A stretch of 64,000 nucleotides of DNA from Pagrus major (lineage: Eukaryota; Chordata; Actinopteri; Spariformes; Sparidae), in NCBI RefSeq assembly GCF_040436345.1, contig NC_133215.1, positions 19,847,306 to 19,911,305 of the forward strand. Reading direction: 5' to 3'. The position numbers and the translations under genes were made by a program. Below, piece by piece: positions 12,296 to 25,142 of this stretch. How positions within the stretch are numbered: the first letter of the stretch is position 1; the number at the start of each line of letters is the position of its first letter. Below the pieces are notes generated by a model, which saw nothing but the letters and a program-made list of their open reading frames with translations, made no database searches and had not been told where the DNA came from.

Positions 12296-14499
12296 CTTGT
12301 GTAACATGTCCATGTCCTGATGATGAATTACAGTTTTGTAATCATGCAACACCTTTAAGTGAACCTCTAAGACAGTAGAGTATATTTAAACATTTTTGGC
12401 ACGTAACATGACAATTAAGGCGAGATATTTTTGTCGTGTGACATGCATACTGAAGCTACATTCAGCCTCTCTGGCAGCTCTTGCTATAACGGGAGAGGAG
12501 AGCCGGTATCCATGGAAATGCAGTTTGAGAAGTTCAGCTCACACAACTTAAAACAAACATGAAGGTGACACAGTTATGACTGTGAGAGTTTATAATGAAG
12601 CCAGAGCTTAACTTTTTTCTGTTTTTACTGATTTGAAAAATGGAATCGTCAATATTGGGTATGAGGTCACCATGCACCAATGTAATCAGGAGCGCCTTCA
12701 AATTAAGGCTTCATCTGAAATCACTTCCTCATTTTACTCCTCCACCACTCCCATAGACACTCAACTAACACACTTATCAATCATCGTCATTTTGCATCAT
12801 CACTGATCAGTGTAGTGTCACATGACACATCTATTAGCATCTATAAAATGCAACACGTTGCATTGTGGGATTGTAAGCAGAAAGTAGTGTGCATGCCATG
12901 GATGTAATTTCTTTTCAATCCATTAACACTTAAATTAAATAATGGTCAGTAAATTTAGTGCAATGTAGGGATTTTTTACATGAGCTGTTATAAGTTTATG
13001 TTGATCTGTTGTCATCGTCAAGCCAAAACATTACATTTTTTACAACCTTGACAAAGCAAATTATATTGATGACTAGGTGTGGTATAAAAGGTATCACTCG
13101 TAGAGAAAAGCCAGGACAAAATTATCATCTTACATTTTAAAACACGTCCTAATCTACTTTAGCGCTACTTGCAATGCTGTTGTACTGTGAAGCTCCAGAA
13201 ATGTTTTGTGGACGACAAAACTTCACCTGACTTTACTTCGGCAAGTCAGCAGGTGTGGCTGAGCAGATAATGACTCAACTTTCATTTCTGGGTGAAAAGT
13301 TCCTTTAAACTTCTCCAGCAGTGGCCTGCAGGAACCCTCCAAACGTTCCACACTAGCACCTTTAAATCTCATGTTTAGTCAATTCTTAAGGGATAACCCT
13401 GCAAACTTGGGGCTAACCCTGCTAGAGAGAAGGGCCAGCAGAGGATTGTGTCAGTGTGAAAGCTACTGAAGCCTTGGGGTAGGGGTATTGTAAGAGTGCC
13501 TACCATCCACCTGGGCAGGTGTCCTTGAAAGTTTTAATTGAGTTATCTCAAATCGCAGGTTTTTCTTCATTCAAATTGACATCTGCGAGTATGTGCTGCT
13601 GTGTACTTGAATTGTATGTTTTATGTCAAAGTCCCCTGGAGTCAAAATAAGATGAAAATAATTGATAAAAATAAAAAGAGTCTCTCATAATAAGACCAAT
13701 CGAAGATGATTTATAATTAAACCTCTGTCAGAAATCACCTCAGCATTAAGGGCAAACATTGATCCAGCACTCCTAACCTTGATCCTACCCCTGACCCAGG
13801 GCAAGTATTGATTATGACCAGTACTCCTGCTCAGTACAACCTTCTGAACTCAACAACTTCAACCATCTTTTTCTTTGTCAGATCAACTAGCCCACACATT
13901 TTATAAATCTATATTCTATGTTTTATTTAAAGTAGCGGAGCTGCCTCACAGGAGCAGCCTGGATGTTAAGCTTTTACATGTGAAAAATATATTCTCTGTA
14001 GCCAAAATCGTTTTTATTTTTAAACTGTTTATTGACTCATCTCTGGTGTTACAGGCATGCTTTGACTGGCTTTATATAAGTTTACCTGAGATTATATCTA
14101 GTCATTATAACTAATTAAACAGCCACCAGTGCACCAGATGAGACTGCTTTACTTTTTAAAGTCACATTTAATTGATTTAACACTTTCCCATAGAGTTTTT
14201 ATTTATATATTTGTCAACAGTTTTCCTATGAAGAATCTTCAACTGGTGTTTAAACAATAGCAACATAGCATAGCGTAGCATATTATATTCAATAATATTT
14301 AATATTTAATTACACACACTAACAAACCCTTACAGTGTGTCATTGAACACTAGTGCAGTGCCGGTTAAAAAGACACTGCACAAATTAACTGGTAGCGTGA
14401 GAGGTTTACAGATCCAGTCTCAAGCCACCACAATAATATCAAATATGTGTGATATTTATAATTTGAAATCTGTCTCATTACATCTGTACATCCACAACA

Positions 14500-15060
14500 A
14501 CCAGTGAGAGAGGAATCCCAGAGCAGCTGAAGGTCCTGCCAGTCAACAGTAAACATTCTGCCCTCGTGGCTAACGTTAGCTAGCATACTACTGTTGACAG
14601 AAACCTCCACTTCTCAATGAAGAAAGGGATACCCTGTTCATCCACACTCGCTGAACCTTCTGCAACATGTCAATACAGCAAGGTGTAGCGCCACGCTAAT
14701 CTCCATTTGTATTCTAGATGTTGAGGCTAACCTCCAGTTCTTTCTGAAGAGTAGAAAACTCCTGCTGACTGCATCTCTGCACTCATCCGGACTTGTGTAA
14801 CCTTCTGCTTTTGTTTTTTTCTCACTGCCGTGCCTTTATACTGCAGGTAGTTGAGCCATGCCAACTCCATTTTGTATTCTAGCCATTGAGGCCAGCATAA
14901 GCTAGTTTACTACCGGTCACAGAAACTTAAAATCTCACCTCCAGTTCTCCCTGAAGAATATAAAACCTGTGTTGACCGTGTCTCCCCACTCATCCAGACT
15001 CATTTAACCTCCTGCCTTTGTTTTTTTTTCGCACCAAAGTCAACACTGCAGTTTATTGTG
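14500..15060. repeat. diverged local duplication (about 2-3 copies)
   Basis: The string CTCCAGTTCTTTCTGAAGA followed by CTCATCCGGACT and CTTCTGCTTTTGTTTTTTTC (14730-14825) recurs as CTCCAGTTCTCCCTGAAGA, CTCATCCAGACT and CTCCTGCCTTTGTTTTTTTT (14940-15030). A weaker third copy precedes it at 14520-14665. The unit is about 210 bp and looks like a decayed tandem duplication. Confidence 0.6.
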
Positions 15061-15125
15061 TCCTCAGGAACAAACCTGCCAAGTGTGAAGCAGATCAGAT
15101 AAACAGGTCTGGAGATATGTGAATA

Positions 15126-15137
15126 ACATACATACAT

Positions 15138-15186
<49 letters not shown>
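15126..15186. repeat. CATA/GACA tetranucleotide microsatellite
   Basis: Three to four CATA units run into about twelve GACA units. No gene is nearby. Confidence 0.95.
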
Positions 15187-15764
15187 GATCCCTTGCAGGT
15201 CTTAAACCTCAGATGTATCAAAAATTCACTGAGGTAAAATGGTGCTAGAATTATCCCAGAGCGTTCAGCTGCATCTCATGGCCATGATCTGCAGACAGAG
15301 TTTGCTTTGTTGTCATGAAGAGTGAAGAAGAAGTAATTATAAACACATGTCATTTAAAAAACGTGACACATATAGTAAACATTTCATATTTCAATTTATA
15401 TAGAGCGGGGGACTGAGCCGCTGCTCTGCTGCTTAGAGCCAACTGGAGAGTCTGGATTAGAGCCAGACCCTCTGAAGAACAAACACCTGGAGTCACAAAC
15501 TCAGAGACTACTTTTAAACTTTTAGGATGAAAAACTGAATTTATCCTTACTCCTGTTTATCAACCTGACTGCAGCAGCAATTTGCAGAGCTGACCTGCGT
15601 TTTCAGGTGTTTATGATCTGTAATGTCGATTGCTGACTGGAGCTGGAGAGGGAATGTACTTAACTTCATAAACAACATTACAGAGAGGAGAGGGGGAAGA
15701 ACAGAGAGAACCGGAGTCTGTGGTGAGTAGGTTACTGAATACACTGACAGTTGTCCTGAATTTA

Positions 15765-15766
<2 letters not shown>

Positions 15767-15835
<69 letters not shown>

Positions 15836-15836
15836 A
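15767..15836. repeat. CA microsatellite
   Basis: About 32 CA units embedded in a longer block (15390-16110) that has the character of an interspersed fish repeat. Confidence 0.95.
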
Positions 15837-18800
15837 CCGTTGCTCGCTAACATTAGCTTACGGCTAGTGTACAGTAAATCTGGCTGTATGGGGCAGATAA
15901 ACTCTGCACGAGTTACACTGATAAACAACAAATGTTCCCGCTGTCAAAGAACCACCACTGCTGAAAAAAATCTATCTGCTGTGACTTACGTACAAATGTT
16001 CACACATGAGGTAATGTCCAGTTTATTCACCTTAAATTTTGTCTCCTTCATCGACTTCCCTATCCAGGAAGTACCTAATGGAACGGACCGGTACCTTGAG
16101 TAAACATTTAGGATAATGTCAGCACACCGCTCAACAAATTATATAAGAAAGGTCCAGTTGTTTTTAGACATTTTAATGCAGAATTAGTACATATTCTACT
16201 TTTAAATAGTGAGGGTAATATAAAGCTTTACTGCATGTGTAAGTTGTCACTCAAAAAGTAAAGGTTTAACTTTTAAAATGGTATAAAAACAATGTTCAGA
16301 GTTGTTAAATGTCAGCACAGATTTCTCAGCCATGTCTGGTACTTTGTGTTGTGAATAACTGTATTGTTATGTAAGCCTGTCTGGAGAGAAATTAAAGCAA
16401 TGCTTGCAACACTTATTTAGACAAAAAGTGTCAAAGAGAAAGCCTGCCAACTATGAGCGCAGTTCCTTGGAGTTGTTTGTGATAATTTCATAAAATGTTC
16501 AAGAAGTCTATGTTTAGTAAAAGTCATAGATTAGGAGCCAAGCAAAATAAAGAGAACAAAGTGTATGTGGCATGTTGGTATAGAGCAACGCTGTATACAG
16601 TTTTTTATTTAGAGTAAATTTATTCAAGCGCTGGGAGTCATCGCCCCCGTCGGCCTACTTTACTGAAAACATGTTGACCTGGATCAGCTCTCAGAGTGAG
16701 GAATGAGGCGTCCGCCTGCTTCTGAGTAAATTGGCTCTCGTAGCGTTCGAGGGGGTGTCATGAAGCAGGGCCACAGAGACGGCCGGCACTACAGAAAATA
16801 GCTCCCATCATCTGCTTATCAAATCCAAAACGGACTGAAGGGAAGAGTTATTATAACGGTGTCGAGGGCTTTTGGTGGTGATTTCTGTCATTGACCTCAA
16901 CAATGAGGTTTTTTTTCTTGTGTGTGCCCTGTGTGTGCGTGCTTTTCTGTGTGAAGTGATGGATGGTCCTGATGGAGACAGTGCCTCCAGCAAAATATGC
17001 CACCGAAACGCATTAATATCTCACTGCCACCTAGATCAGAGCTATTTCTACACACAGATGGCCGTGTTGGCAGCGAGGACGGTCTTTCCTTCACCTCGCT
17101 CAGCTTCATGTCCCGCTGCATGACTTAACACTCTCTAATTAGAGGGTTTTCTATTAGCCACACATGACATGAGAGTGTGGCTGCAACACGGACTGTTTTC
17201 ATCCTCATGCCTCAACAGTATTGATTTATTATTTATATGTTATTGTACTATCTTTATGTGCAGCCCACGTTCATTTCTCAAGTGTAAGTGCCACCTCGTG
17301 TTTGATTGTAAAACTTTAAGTACATGAGTCATCAAACTGCTGCCTTCACTGGCCAACACAACAAAAAACGACTTATCTTTCATTCACACTTGTTACACGG
17401 AGGACATTGTGTTCCCTCGCCTGTGAGTTATCCTCAGCCCACTAACTCCCTCTACATGCCCACTTAGTTAATCCCCTCACCTCTGACCTGAGCCTACACC
17501 GGCTCAGTCCTGTATCACTGTACCCCAGCCTCCCTCCCACACAATGCAACACCCACCTGTTGTCTCATGAAACTAAAAAGGAAGGAGTTTTAAAAATAAA
17601 CGGTGCAGAGGGAGCGAGCGTGTACATCATGTGTGTTTATGTGTGAGAGAAAGAACAGAAAAAAAGGTTTCCATGGAAACTAAAGAGTTGTGTCTAATTG
17701 GCAATAACACCTCAAAGAGATCTGAAATAAGAAACCATAAAGCCGGCCTCACACGGACGTGGCTGACACCACGCTGCCCTGCTCAATCAACACTGCTACT
17801 TTATTTATTCACAGAGACTGATGGCGTTCAATCTGTGCAGTGCAACAAGTACAAAACGGTTTTGACCGCAGCAGCAGCCAGTTCTCTATTGGGTCTATTT
17901 CTGGGATGAATGGTTACCAGAAACTGAAAGCAGGGGAGATTATTTTGGCACACAGGTAGCCCTCCAGATTGATTCAGCAGCGTCCCACACACACGCGCGC
18001 GAACACACACAAAATCAAACATCAGCCAGGCTGCCAAAAGAAAATCCCTCTTTTCATAAGAGCTATTAAGACTGGCTGGTTCACATGCCATCTCAGACAT
18101 CCCAGAATACATTTTTTCCAATTAATCGTTTAGTCTATAAAACAGTTGGGAAAAAAGTCCATCTCAATTCCCAGAACTCAAGGTGACGTCATTCACTCTG
18201 TATCATACATGACACAGATGATGTAAATCCTCACATTTGAGAAGCCAGAACCAGAAAATAATTAATTAATTATATAAAAAAAATAGTTGTTGATTATTTT
18301 CCTCTACCTAATTGACAACTTAAAGATAAAATATGTAACATTTCTGCATTAAAGTGTTTAAAAACGAACTAAAATCTTTTTCCTAAAAGTTTCCAACACT
18401 TACATGGACAACATCTCTTCATTCCGATTGTTTACGACGGATGTGATTAATAGTCTGGTGTTTACATACAACAGCAAATTCAACTGGGGCAGCTGCGTGA
18501 CATGCTCAAAAGTGATGTTACATCATGCATTCCTCTGCCTCATTGGACATTTTATTACTTTTGGCGCGTGTGCGATTAGCTCCCTGTGTCCTATTGTGTT
18601 AAGTTCTGTTAAGCAGTGGACCAGTTCACCCTAGAAGCCGCCATCTTTGGTAAGTGATGAAATGTCCGTCACTACACATTTACGCAGCTGCAGCTGGAAA
18701 ATAATACGATTATATTGTTTGCACAATTGTTTGCACAATTTGGGCCTGTTTATTCTGATTGAAGTGTTTATATGGAGCATTTCTATTCTGTTTTGACTTT

Positions 18801-21091
18801 TTAATACATTAGGCTCCACGTAAACGCAGCCCCTTTTCAAACCCAGAGAAATCAGTGAGTTTATTCAAGGTAAAGGATGCGTTTCATTTGATCACCTTCC
18901 GGGAGAGACTCAGAGAGTCTCATGATCCTCCACTAACTATCGCTTTAGTTGTGTTTTGATTGAGACCTACATACTGTGTATTTACAGCTGCTGCCCTAGA
19001 TTCTCTGTGACTTGCAGGTCAACAACGTGTGATTAATTCCTCATTTTAAGAGTTACTTGACAAATTAAAGGTTCCAGTAATTGCAGAAGGACGTAAACAC
19101 AAATCACCATTATGTAAGCAGACAAAAGACATCAGCGTTACTAACAACTAACTTAATCACTTCTCCTGGCATGGGACCGCATGACAGTGAACTGAAAGAG
19201 GTCAGAGCCATTCGACCTCTCAGTGAAAGTGTCACCACAGTTGAACTTCACATTTTTACCTTTCATTATAACTCATCAAGAAAAGCCATCAGTCCATCAT
19301 GACTAGTTACAGTGTGGCTGTGGGTTGGGTGCTGTTGCTTAAGCCGGAGATGCAGGACAGAGAAAGAGGAGGAAGAGATTGCGGCAATTACTTTCTTCCG
19401 CCTCTTTGATTATCCTCAGGAGACTGTTTACTCATCATGGTTGGCAGCGCAAGTAATCTGTTTCTTCCAAACAAATACAAAATTGTTAAACCTTCTACTT
19501 GACCAAAGTTAAGTCCAAGTCATAAGTCCTAAAGGTTGTGTTTTGATTACTAATCATTACAATATATAGGCCTACCCTTCACCAAATTCAATGCCATTGT
19601 ATATTCTTTTTGTGTGTTGTTCCTGTGTCATGATTCAAATAAGTTGTTGTGCATGTTGTTATCATCGATCACAGCAGCGTCTTGGTATTCAATGTGATAA
19701 TCAGAGGTATCATCCGTTGTTTAGCTGCTGGTCTGTAACTGACAAACACACAAACTCTGAACATAACTGGCTGCTTTTAGACTCAATCAAATAGATCTAT
19801 TGCCAGGAAAATGACACATTGAATGATCGCACTCTTTTAACTGAATTTTGAAAAGAGTCACTCCACCAATTTTAAACATGAGCTTTATTGTAGTCATCAG
19901 TGGGAATAATGCTCAGCCAGTGAGGCAACCTGTTTGATCAGGGTTATCTCAGCGGAGAAAGGCTTTCTTTTGGCTCTGCTTTCGAGCATCAGAGATGTAG
20001 GTGAGGTGTCTGCACCCGAAGGATACTGAAAGATAACAGCAACCCCGGCCACAAGTTATTTAGCACGTTCTCAGTTTCAGTTCGTCAAATACAGCAGCTT
20101 GGTCAGTGACCTTGATCTTCAACACATGACTCTACCCACCCGTCTAATGCCAGTTTTGCATGTGAGGGGCTCGCAGTCAAGAACTGCACACTTATGATGA
20201 CATATTATGACTTTTGGACTTTTATTAATGTTGACAAATGGTCACAGTTTGGTTAGGTATAGGCACCAAAACTACTTTTCTGTCATTTCTGAACGTTTTC
20301 TTTAAAAAAAATTCAATGTTGACACTGCATCACACACGGGACTCAATAACCTTGTCTCCTGTGAAAAAGTCCTGTGTGCCAACCGCCAACACAACCAGAC
20401 TTTTCTCGCTCCTTAAACTACAATGCAAAAGGGGAGCTTCCAGAAATGATGCTAAAGGGGTAACGGCGTCAAACTTAGAAGCACTGACAGCTGGCAGCTG
20501 ACCAGGCTGCTGTATTTGACATGCTGCAAGTGAGAACAGGCTGGCCTCTTCACTGTCCTGATACAGAAGTAGCTGCTGTCGTATCACCAGAGTACAGAGC
20601 AGCTACTTTCCTCAGGCCGCGAGACTCCTCATCCTCAACGCCCCAGCATAGCTTACTTTTGTGACTTGATTTTTGTTTAATTCCTTAGTTTGTGAAGTTG
20701 CTTGTATGTAGTTTAAAGAACTTCAACTGGGGTGTTTTGTGTTGTATAAAGTAATGCTAGTCTTTAGGCATTTACTAAACAGGAGAATTCTAATATAGAG
20801 ACGGCATTATGGGAAATTTAGGAACAAAATGACAATATCTCGGCCTCTGCTGCTTTGACTGTCACCATGTTTTATTAATGTGTATCTTGTAAGTTTCCCA
20901 AACAACAAGTTAAACATCAACGGGTAAAGGAAGGAAGGAAGAAAACATGATTCTCACCTGTCATGCAAAACTGTGGGGACATAAGTTGTAGAAACTAAAT
21001 TGAAGTTTTAAACGTGTAATTATTCTTCTTTTGGGTCCAAAACTATTTCATATGTAAACAAAAAAACAAGTGATTTCCTTAAGAAGGTTTA

Positions 21092-21161
21092 ACTTTTTAT
21101 ACACCATATAAAGCACCAAGGGCACTCTACCTGTCTGTGCTTTATATGGTGTATAAAAAGT
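21092..21161. repeat. perfect 25-bp inverted repeat (hairpin) with 20-nt loop
   Basis: Left arm 21092-21116 begins ACTTTTTATACACC and the right arm 21137-21161 is its exact reverse complement. The 20-nt loop (21117-21136) contains GGCACTC. The overall length of 70 nt is close to a pre-miRNA hairpin, but such a perfect stem is also typical of a very small MITE. No other copy of it was seen in the window. Confidence 0.85.
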
Positions 21162-21824
21162 CGAATCAAACACACATTTTTTTTTTCTGAATTAATTTTA
21201 AAATATTTATCTTCAGTTTGATGGTGTCAGTGGCTGAAAATCTTCTCAAGTTGCCTGACCATGGAAAAGCAGACATATGCTCCTAAAATCCACCTACACC
21301 TACATCCCAAAATATATGAACATGCGTCATATAATACTGTCTTACTTACTTACAAAGCAACCAACCAATCCTGTACTTTCTGATAAAGAAATGTAGCTTT
21401 TCTATTATTTTATTTATACGTGTTTTGTTTTGCTTCTTGTGTCCTGATTTCTACAAAAATGTGAAAAATCAATATATACTTACATACAAATCAAGCAGAA
21501 CGGGTTAAAAAACACACAAGATTACTATAACCTCATAATAGATTAGCGCAGCTCTACATTAAGTCTCTTTAAAGCTGTCATTGTGATGTAATATGAAACC
21601 AGAAAAATCCCATTTTGCACCACAAAGTCGATATAAACACTGTAAAATGCCTCAGAGACTCTTCTAAGTCTCTACAGGAATTTTGTAGGATTATTATAGT
21701 CTTCACTGGTGTTTTTAGATGTCAGTGCAAGTATCTGTCTGAGTGGGCTGAAGTCTAAATTATACAATCCACATCTCCACACTCTGGGGAAAACAATAGC
21801 ATATATAAATAGGAACATAATCAG

Positions 21825-22185
21825 ATCTCTCTCTCTCTTCTCCTCTCTCTCCCTCTCTCTCTCTGTCTCTCTCCCCCCCCCACACACACATACACTCACA
21901 CACTCACACACAGACTGGCAGGGATCGGGGCAGATGCACAACCAGCAGGCAGGAGCGACTCCGTTCAGCGACTATGGAGCAACAAGACAAAGCTCAGACT
22001 GGAGACACGTACAAGTTTGTGCAGGAGAAATCTGGGAGCAGGTTGATGAAAAAGGTGTTCGTCTGATGAAGGAGGAAGAAAAGAAGAAGAGAGGACGGTG
22101 CCAAGAGTGAAGCTACTCAAGCATCTTTTTATGAGGATGAAACCTATGTTAGTCTTCAAGTGATTCAGTCTGCAGTCACACAAAG
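21825..22185 (+). other. kcnj4: candidate 5' non-coding exon and promoter-proximal region of kcnj4
   Basis: A CT-rich microsatellite (21825-21875) and CA tracts precede a GC-richer stretch that ends in a good donor (CAAAG|GTAAAT at 22185). The stretch contains an ATG near 21974 that opens a short reading frame closing within the stretch, as is usual for a 5' UTR. Inference: this is the first non-coding exon of kcnj4, joined to the exon near 29396. Kir2 genes typically have non-coding first exons separated by long introns. There is no direct proof of transcription. Confidence 0.35.
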
Positions 22186-23540
22186 GTAAATATCTTTATG
22201 TTCTTCTTTTATTTGTGTTATTTCTGTTGGGAAAAGTTAAAAAGAAAAAAATAATAATTATATAACAAAAAAACAAGCATTTTTTTATTTTGTTATGATC
22301 AAGAATGACTAACTCTTGCCTCCAACTTGTTTACTTTACTGACTCCACTTTAAATCTTAAAATTTGAAAACAGCATTTTAAGAAAACCTCGCTGAGTCCT
22401 GCAATAGTTCATCTGTCCCCGTAACTAACCAACTACTGAGAAATCCCAATCAATACCTAAACAAAACGTTCATGTGGCTGAGTAAGTCGACTGTAAAAAA
22501 TGAGGGGAGCGTAAACAGATAGAGGTAAAGATTTTAAAGGCCAAAATCATTTTCAAGGTTAGGGTAGTATTCGGCTCTGCCCGACCAACACCCCTGCCAC
22601 CACCACCCCCTCCCCACTCCCAGCTGTCGATTATTCCTGCAGGCTTTGGATTGATTTTCAGCACTGGACAGCTCCTGTGGCCTCAATGAAACGAAACTCA
22701 CGTCACAGCTGCTGCTTAGTTTGCAAACTGCCCCGTCATAACTTCTGGTTGCACTGTGTGAAGCATTGATTGACATTTAAGGCTTCCTCCTGCAGTGATG
22801 CATGTGCAAAAATGGAAACTTCACTTTTAGCTACGTAATTTTGAATTGGCATAACACAGTTGAGAGGCATTTCAAAGCTGAGGCAACATAATGATTCTTT
22901 GAAAATATAACATAAAATACCAGACTATTGATATGCTCCACTACAAGTAAAGTCCTGGTTTCAAAGGTTTTCCACAAAGTTTGGTTTTAGTTTATTTTCA
23001 TGTTAAAAACACAGCAAGATCAGTTAGTTCATAATATGATTACATGTACATACATGTCTTATTTTTATATGTTATGTAGTTATAAATAATGTAAGAAAAA
23101 CAGTAAACGTTTTTAAATATGGAGCATTAGTGTCCACCAAGATATAAAAATGTCTGTGACTACACCTTTGCAAAGCACAAGCTGATCTAATCAAAGTACC
23201 ATCTTGATATCAAACACCAAACTCCATTTTGTTTTCTATTTTTCTCTTTACCGGGAAACACACAACACGTTGTTCAGAAGCATAAAAACAGGCATTCAAT
23301 TTGTAAATATACATGATTCACACTGACCAAACAAGTAATACAAATTAACAAACTTCAAGAAGTAACGGTACTCATTATGCAAAATGGCAGTTCAGAGGCT
23401 CATAAGTACCATAAATACTTTGCAAGAATATTATCACAGATGAATCAACATGCAAGCAGCATTTTAATGTTTTCAATTAGAAACAGCAGTATATATTGTT
23501 GAGTGTTTTGATCCATTGGTTCTCAACCTGGGGTTCGGTT

Positions 23541-23592
23541 GTCGCGAGGAATTACCTCGCGACACCCACAAGGGTGTCGCGAGGTAATTCCC
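23541..23592. repeat. nested GTCGCGAGG hairpins at a hAT-like end
   Basis: GTCGCGAGG (23541), CCTCGCGAC (23555) and GTCGCGAGG (23576) alternate. Arms 23548-23567 and 23572-23591 pair perfectly over 20 bp with a 4-base loop. The preceding GGTTCTCAACCTGGGG is the typical start of Charlie-type hAT elements (established from human and fish elements). The matching far end was not found. Confidence 0.7.
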
Positions 23593-24176
23593 AGGAGTGG
23601 CCGGTTGTTGAGAAAAAAAATGAAATAACGGGGAATAAGTTTTACATTACATAGCCTCTTCTCGTGATATAATTTAATATAAGTTTTACTGAGTGTGTTT
23701 GTGAAAGGGTGCATTTATATCAGTCCTGATAGGAAAGAAAATTGTATTAAATAATTTTGCTCTTTCTGAATGTGTAATCAAAACAGTGCATCATATTTTA
23801 TGAACTAAAGAAGTTTTACATGTTAGTTTAAGAGTAAACCAAGTCAAAAGTATAATATTTGCCTCTAAAATGATGTGAAGTAGATACAGTATTGTATAAA
23901 GTAGCAGAAAATAGAAATACTTGCACTTGAGTAAATTAAAATAGTTATATTCTACCACTGCATTTTAATTGCTTTTGTCCCGTGAATGGATTATTGTTCC
24001 TTTATCACTGTTAATTTGTTGTTATGTCTTGTGACACTTGTTCCTCTGCTCTAAATAAGTACCTTCCTGTTGTGCACACAATTCCCTATTTGTGTCATAC
24101 TGTAGGACTGGGACACTGTGTGGATCCGGGGCTGTCCACAGGGACATGTAGGCCCTTCTTAAATGTCAGTTTAAAG

Positions 24177-24645
24177 CAGTGGCGGCTGGTGAATCAAAAA
24201 ATTTTGGAGGACAGGAGGAAAAAACAATGTCATGTTATTTGACACTCGTAGCTAGAAGAATAATTTTATAAATCATACTGAGATTTATGTTTAATTTCAG
24301 TCAATAAGTATTTTATCCCTCTGGCCGCTCAAAAAATAGAGAAGGAGCAGCGTCCTCTGCCTCTGTGGACCGGAGCGTGTTGCACAGAGATACAGAGGTT
24401 CACCTCTGAAAAGCATGACATGACCAAATACAACATTTTCACACATTTCTACACAAGGCATTTACACAACAAAGAGTGTAGACTGTGATTTTTCACGCTT
24501 TCGTTGTAAATCTTCTGCTTTTCTGTAAATGTCATTACACGTTGTAGTAGCATCCCTTGACGTCATAATCTCTTCATCTTAATCTGTATCTTTCCTCACA
24601 CCATGTCCAATGTGTCAGACGTCAACACCTGTAAAACCCATTAGT
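24177..24645. repeat. partial hAT-like element
   Basis: Begins GCAGTGGCGGCTGGTGAATC, a terminal sequence common among fish non-autonomous hAT elements. A shorter similar start (CAGTGGCGGACTCAGAAAAA) occurs at about 26259. No matching inverted end was found, so both copies look truncated. Confidence 0.4.
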
Positions 24646-24649
24646 TAAG

Positions 24650-24651
24650 TT

Positions 24652-24726
<75 letters not shown>

Positions 24727-24735
24727 CTCTCTCTT
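24650..24735. repeat. TTTC tetranucleotide microsatellite
   Basis: About 20 TTTC units followed by CTCTCT, giving a strand-asymmetric polypyrimidine tract. Confidence 0.95.
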
Positions 24736-25074
24736 TGGTCCTTCCTTTCCTTTATCCCTCCCTCCCTTCTCATATCATCAGATCACAGATTACACCAAAG
24801 GCCTTAAGCCAGGTCATGCAGCGACATCCACCTTTCATATTGTTGTTTGGATTTGGAGATTAAGGGATGTCGTAATCGGGGATTCGATGAGGGCTTCCTC
24901 CATCCTTTCTTTTGCATTGGATTATGCTGTAATATACGTCAGTTTGGTTGCTCTGACATACTTGGATAAGAGCTACGTCAGACACTGAGCATTCCTCTCC
25001 AGCACACTGTAGGTTTTGGTGCTTCTTTATGAGTTACAGGATACCTGGTTAACTCTAGGGAGAGTCATATTTAC

Positions 25075-25142
25075 CTCTCTCCTCTCCTCTCCTCTCCTCT
25101 CCTCCTCCTCCTCCTCCTCCTCCTCCTCCTCCTCCTCCTCCT
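25075..25142. repeat. CTCCT/CTC polypyrimidine microsatellite
   Basis: Pentameric CTCCT units turn into about fourteen CTC units. The opposite strand reads GAGGAG and produces a spurious poly-Glu frame. Confidence 0.95.

Larger units (their letters stand above)
10298..21900. other. intergenic region, no coding exon recognised
   Basis: About 11.6 kb between the divergent triobp and kcnj4 genes. It holds microsatellites at 12107-12158 (CA), 12265-12292 (GT), 15126-15186 (CATA then GACA) and 15767-15836 (CA). It also holds a diverged segmental repeat at 14500-15060, a repeat-like block around 15390-16110, a perfect hairpin at 21092-21161, and a GC-richer stretch at 16630-17160 that may be regulatory. 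Open frames here are short and lack family motifs. Confidence 0.5.

Noticed and set aside
21709..22110. 133-codon open frame across the CT/CA tracts at 21.8 kb
   Set aside because: Mostly simple-sequence translation; better explained as a 5' non-coding exon with a short upstream frame.
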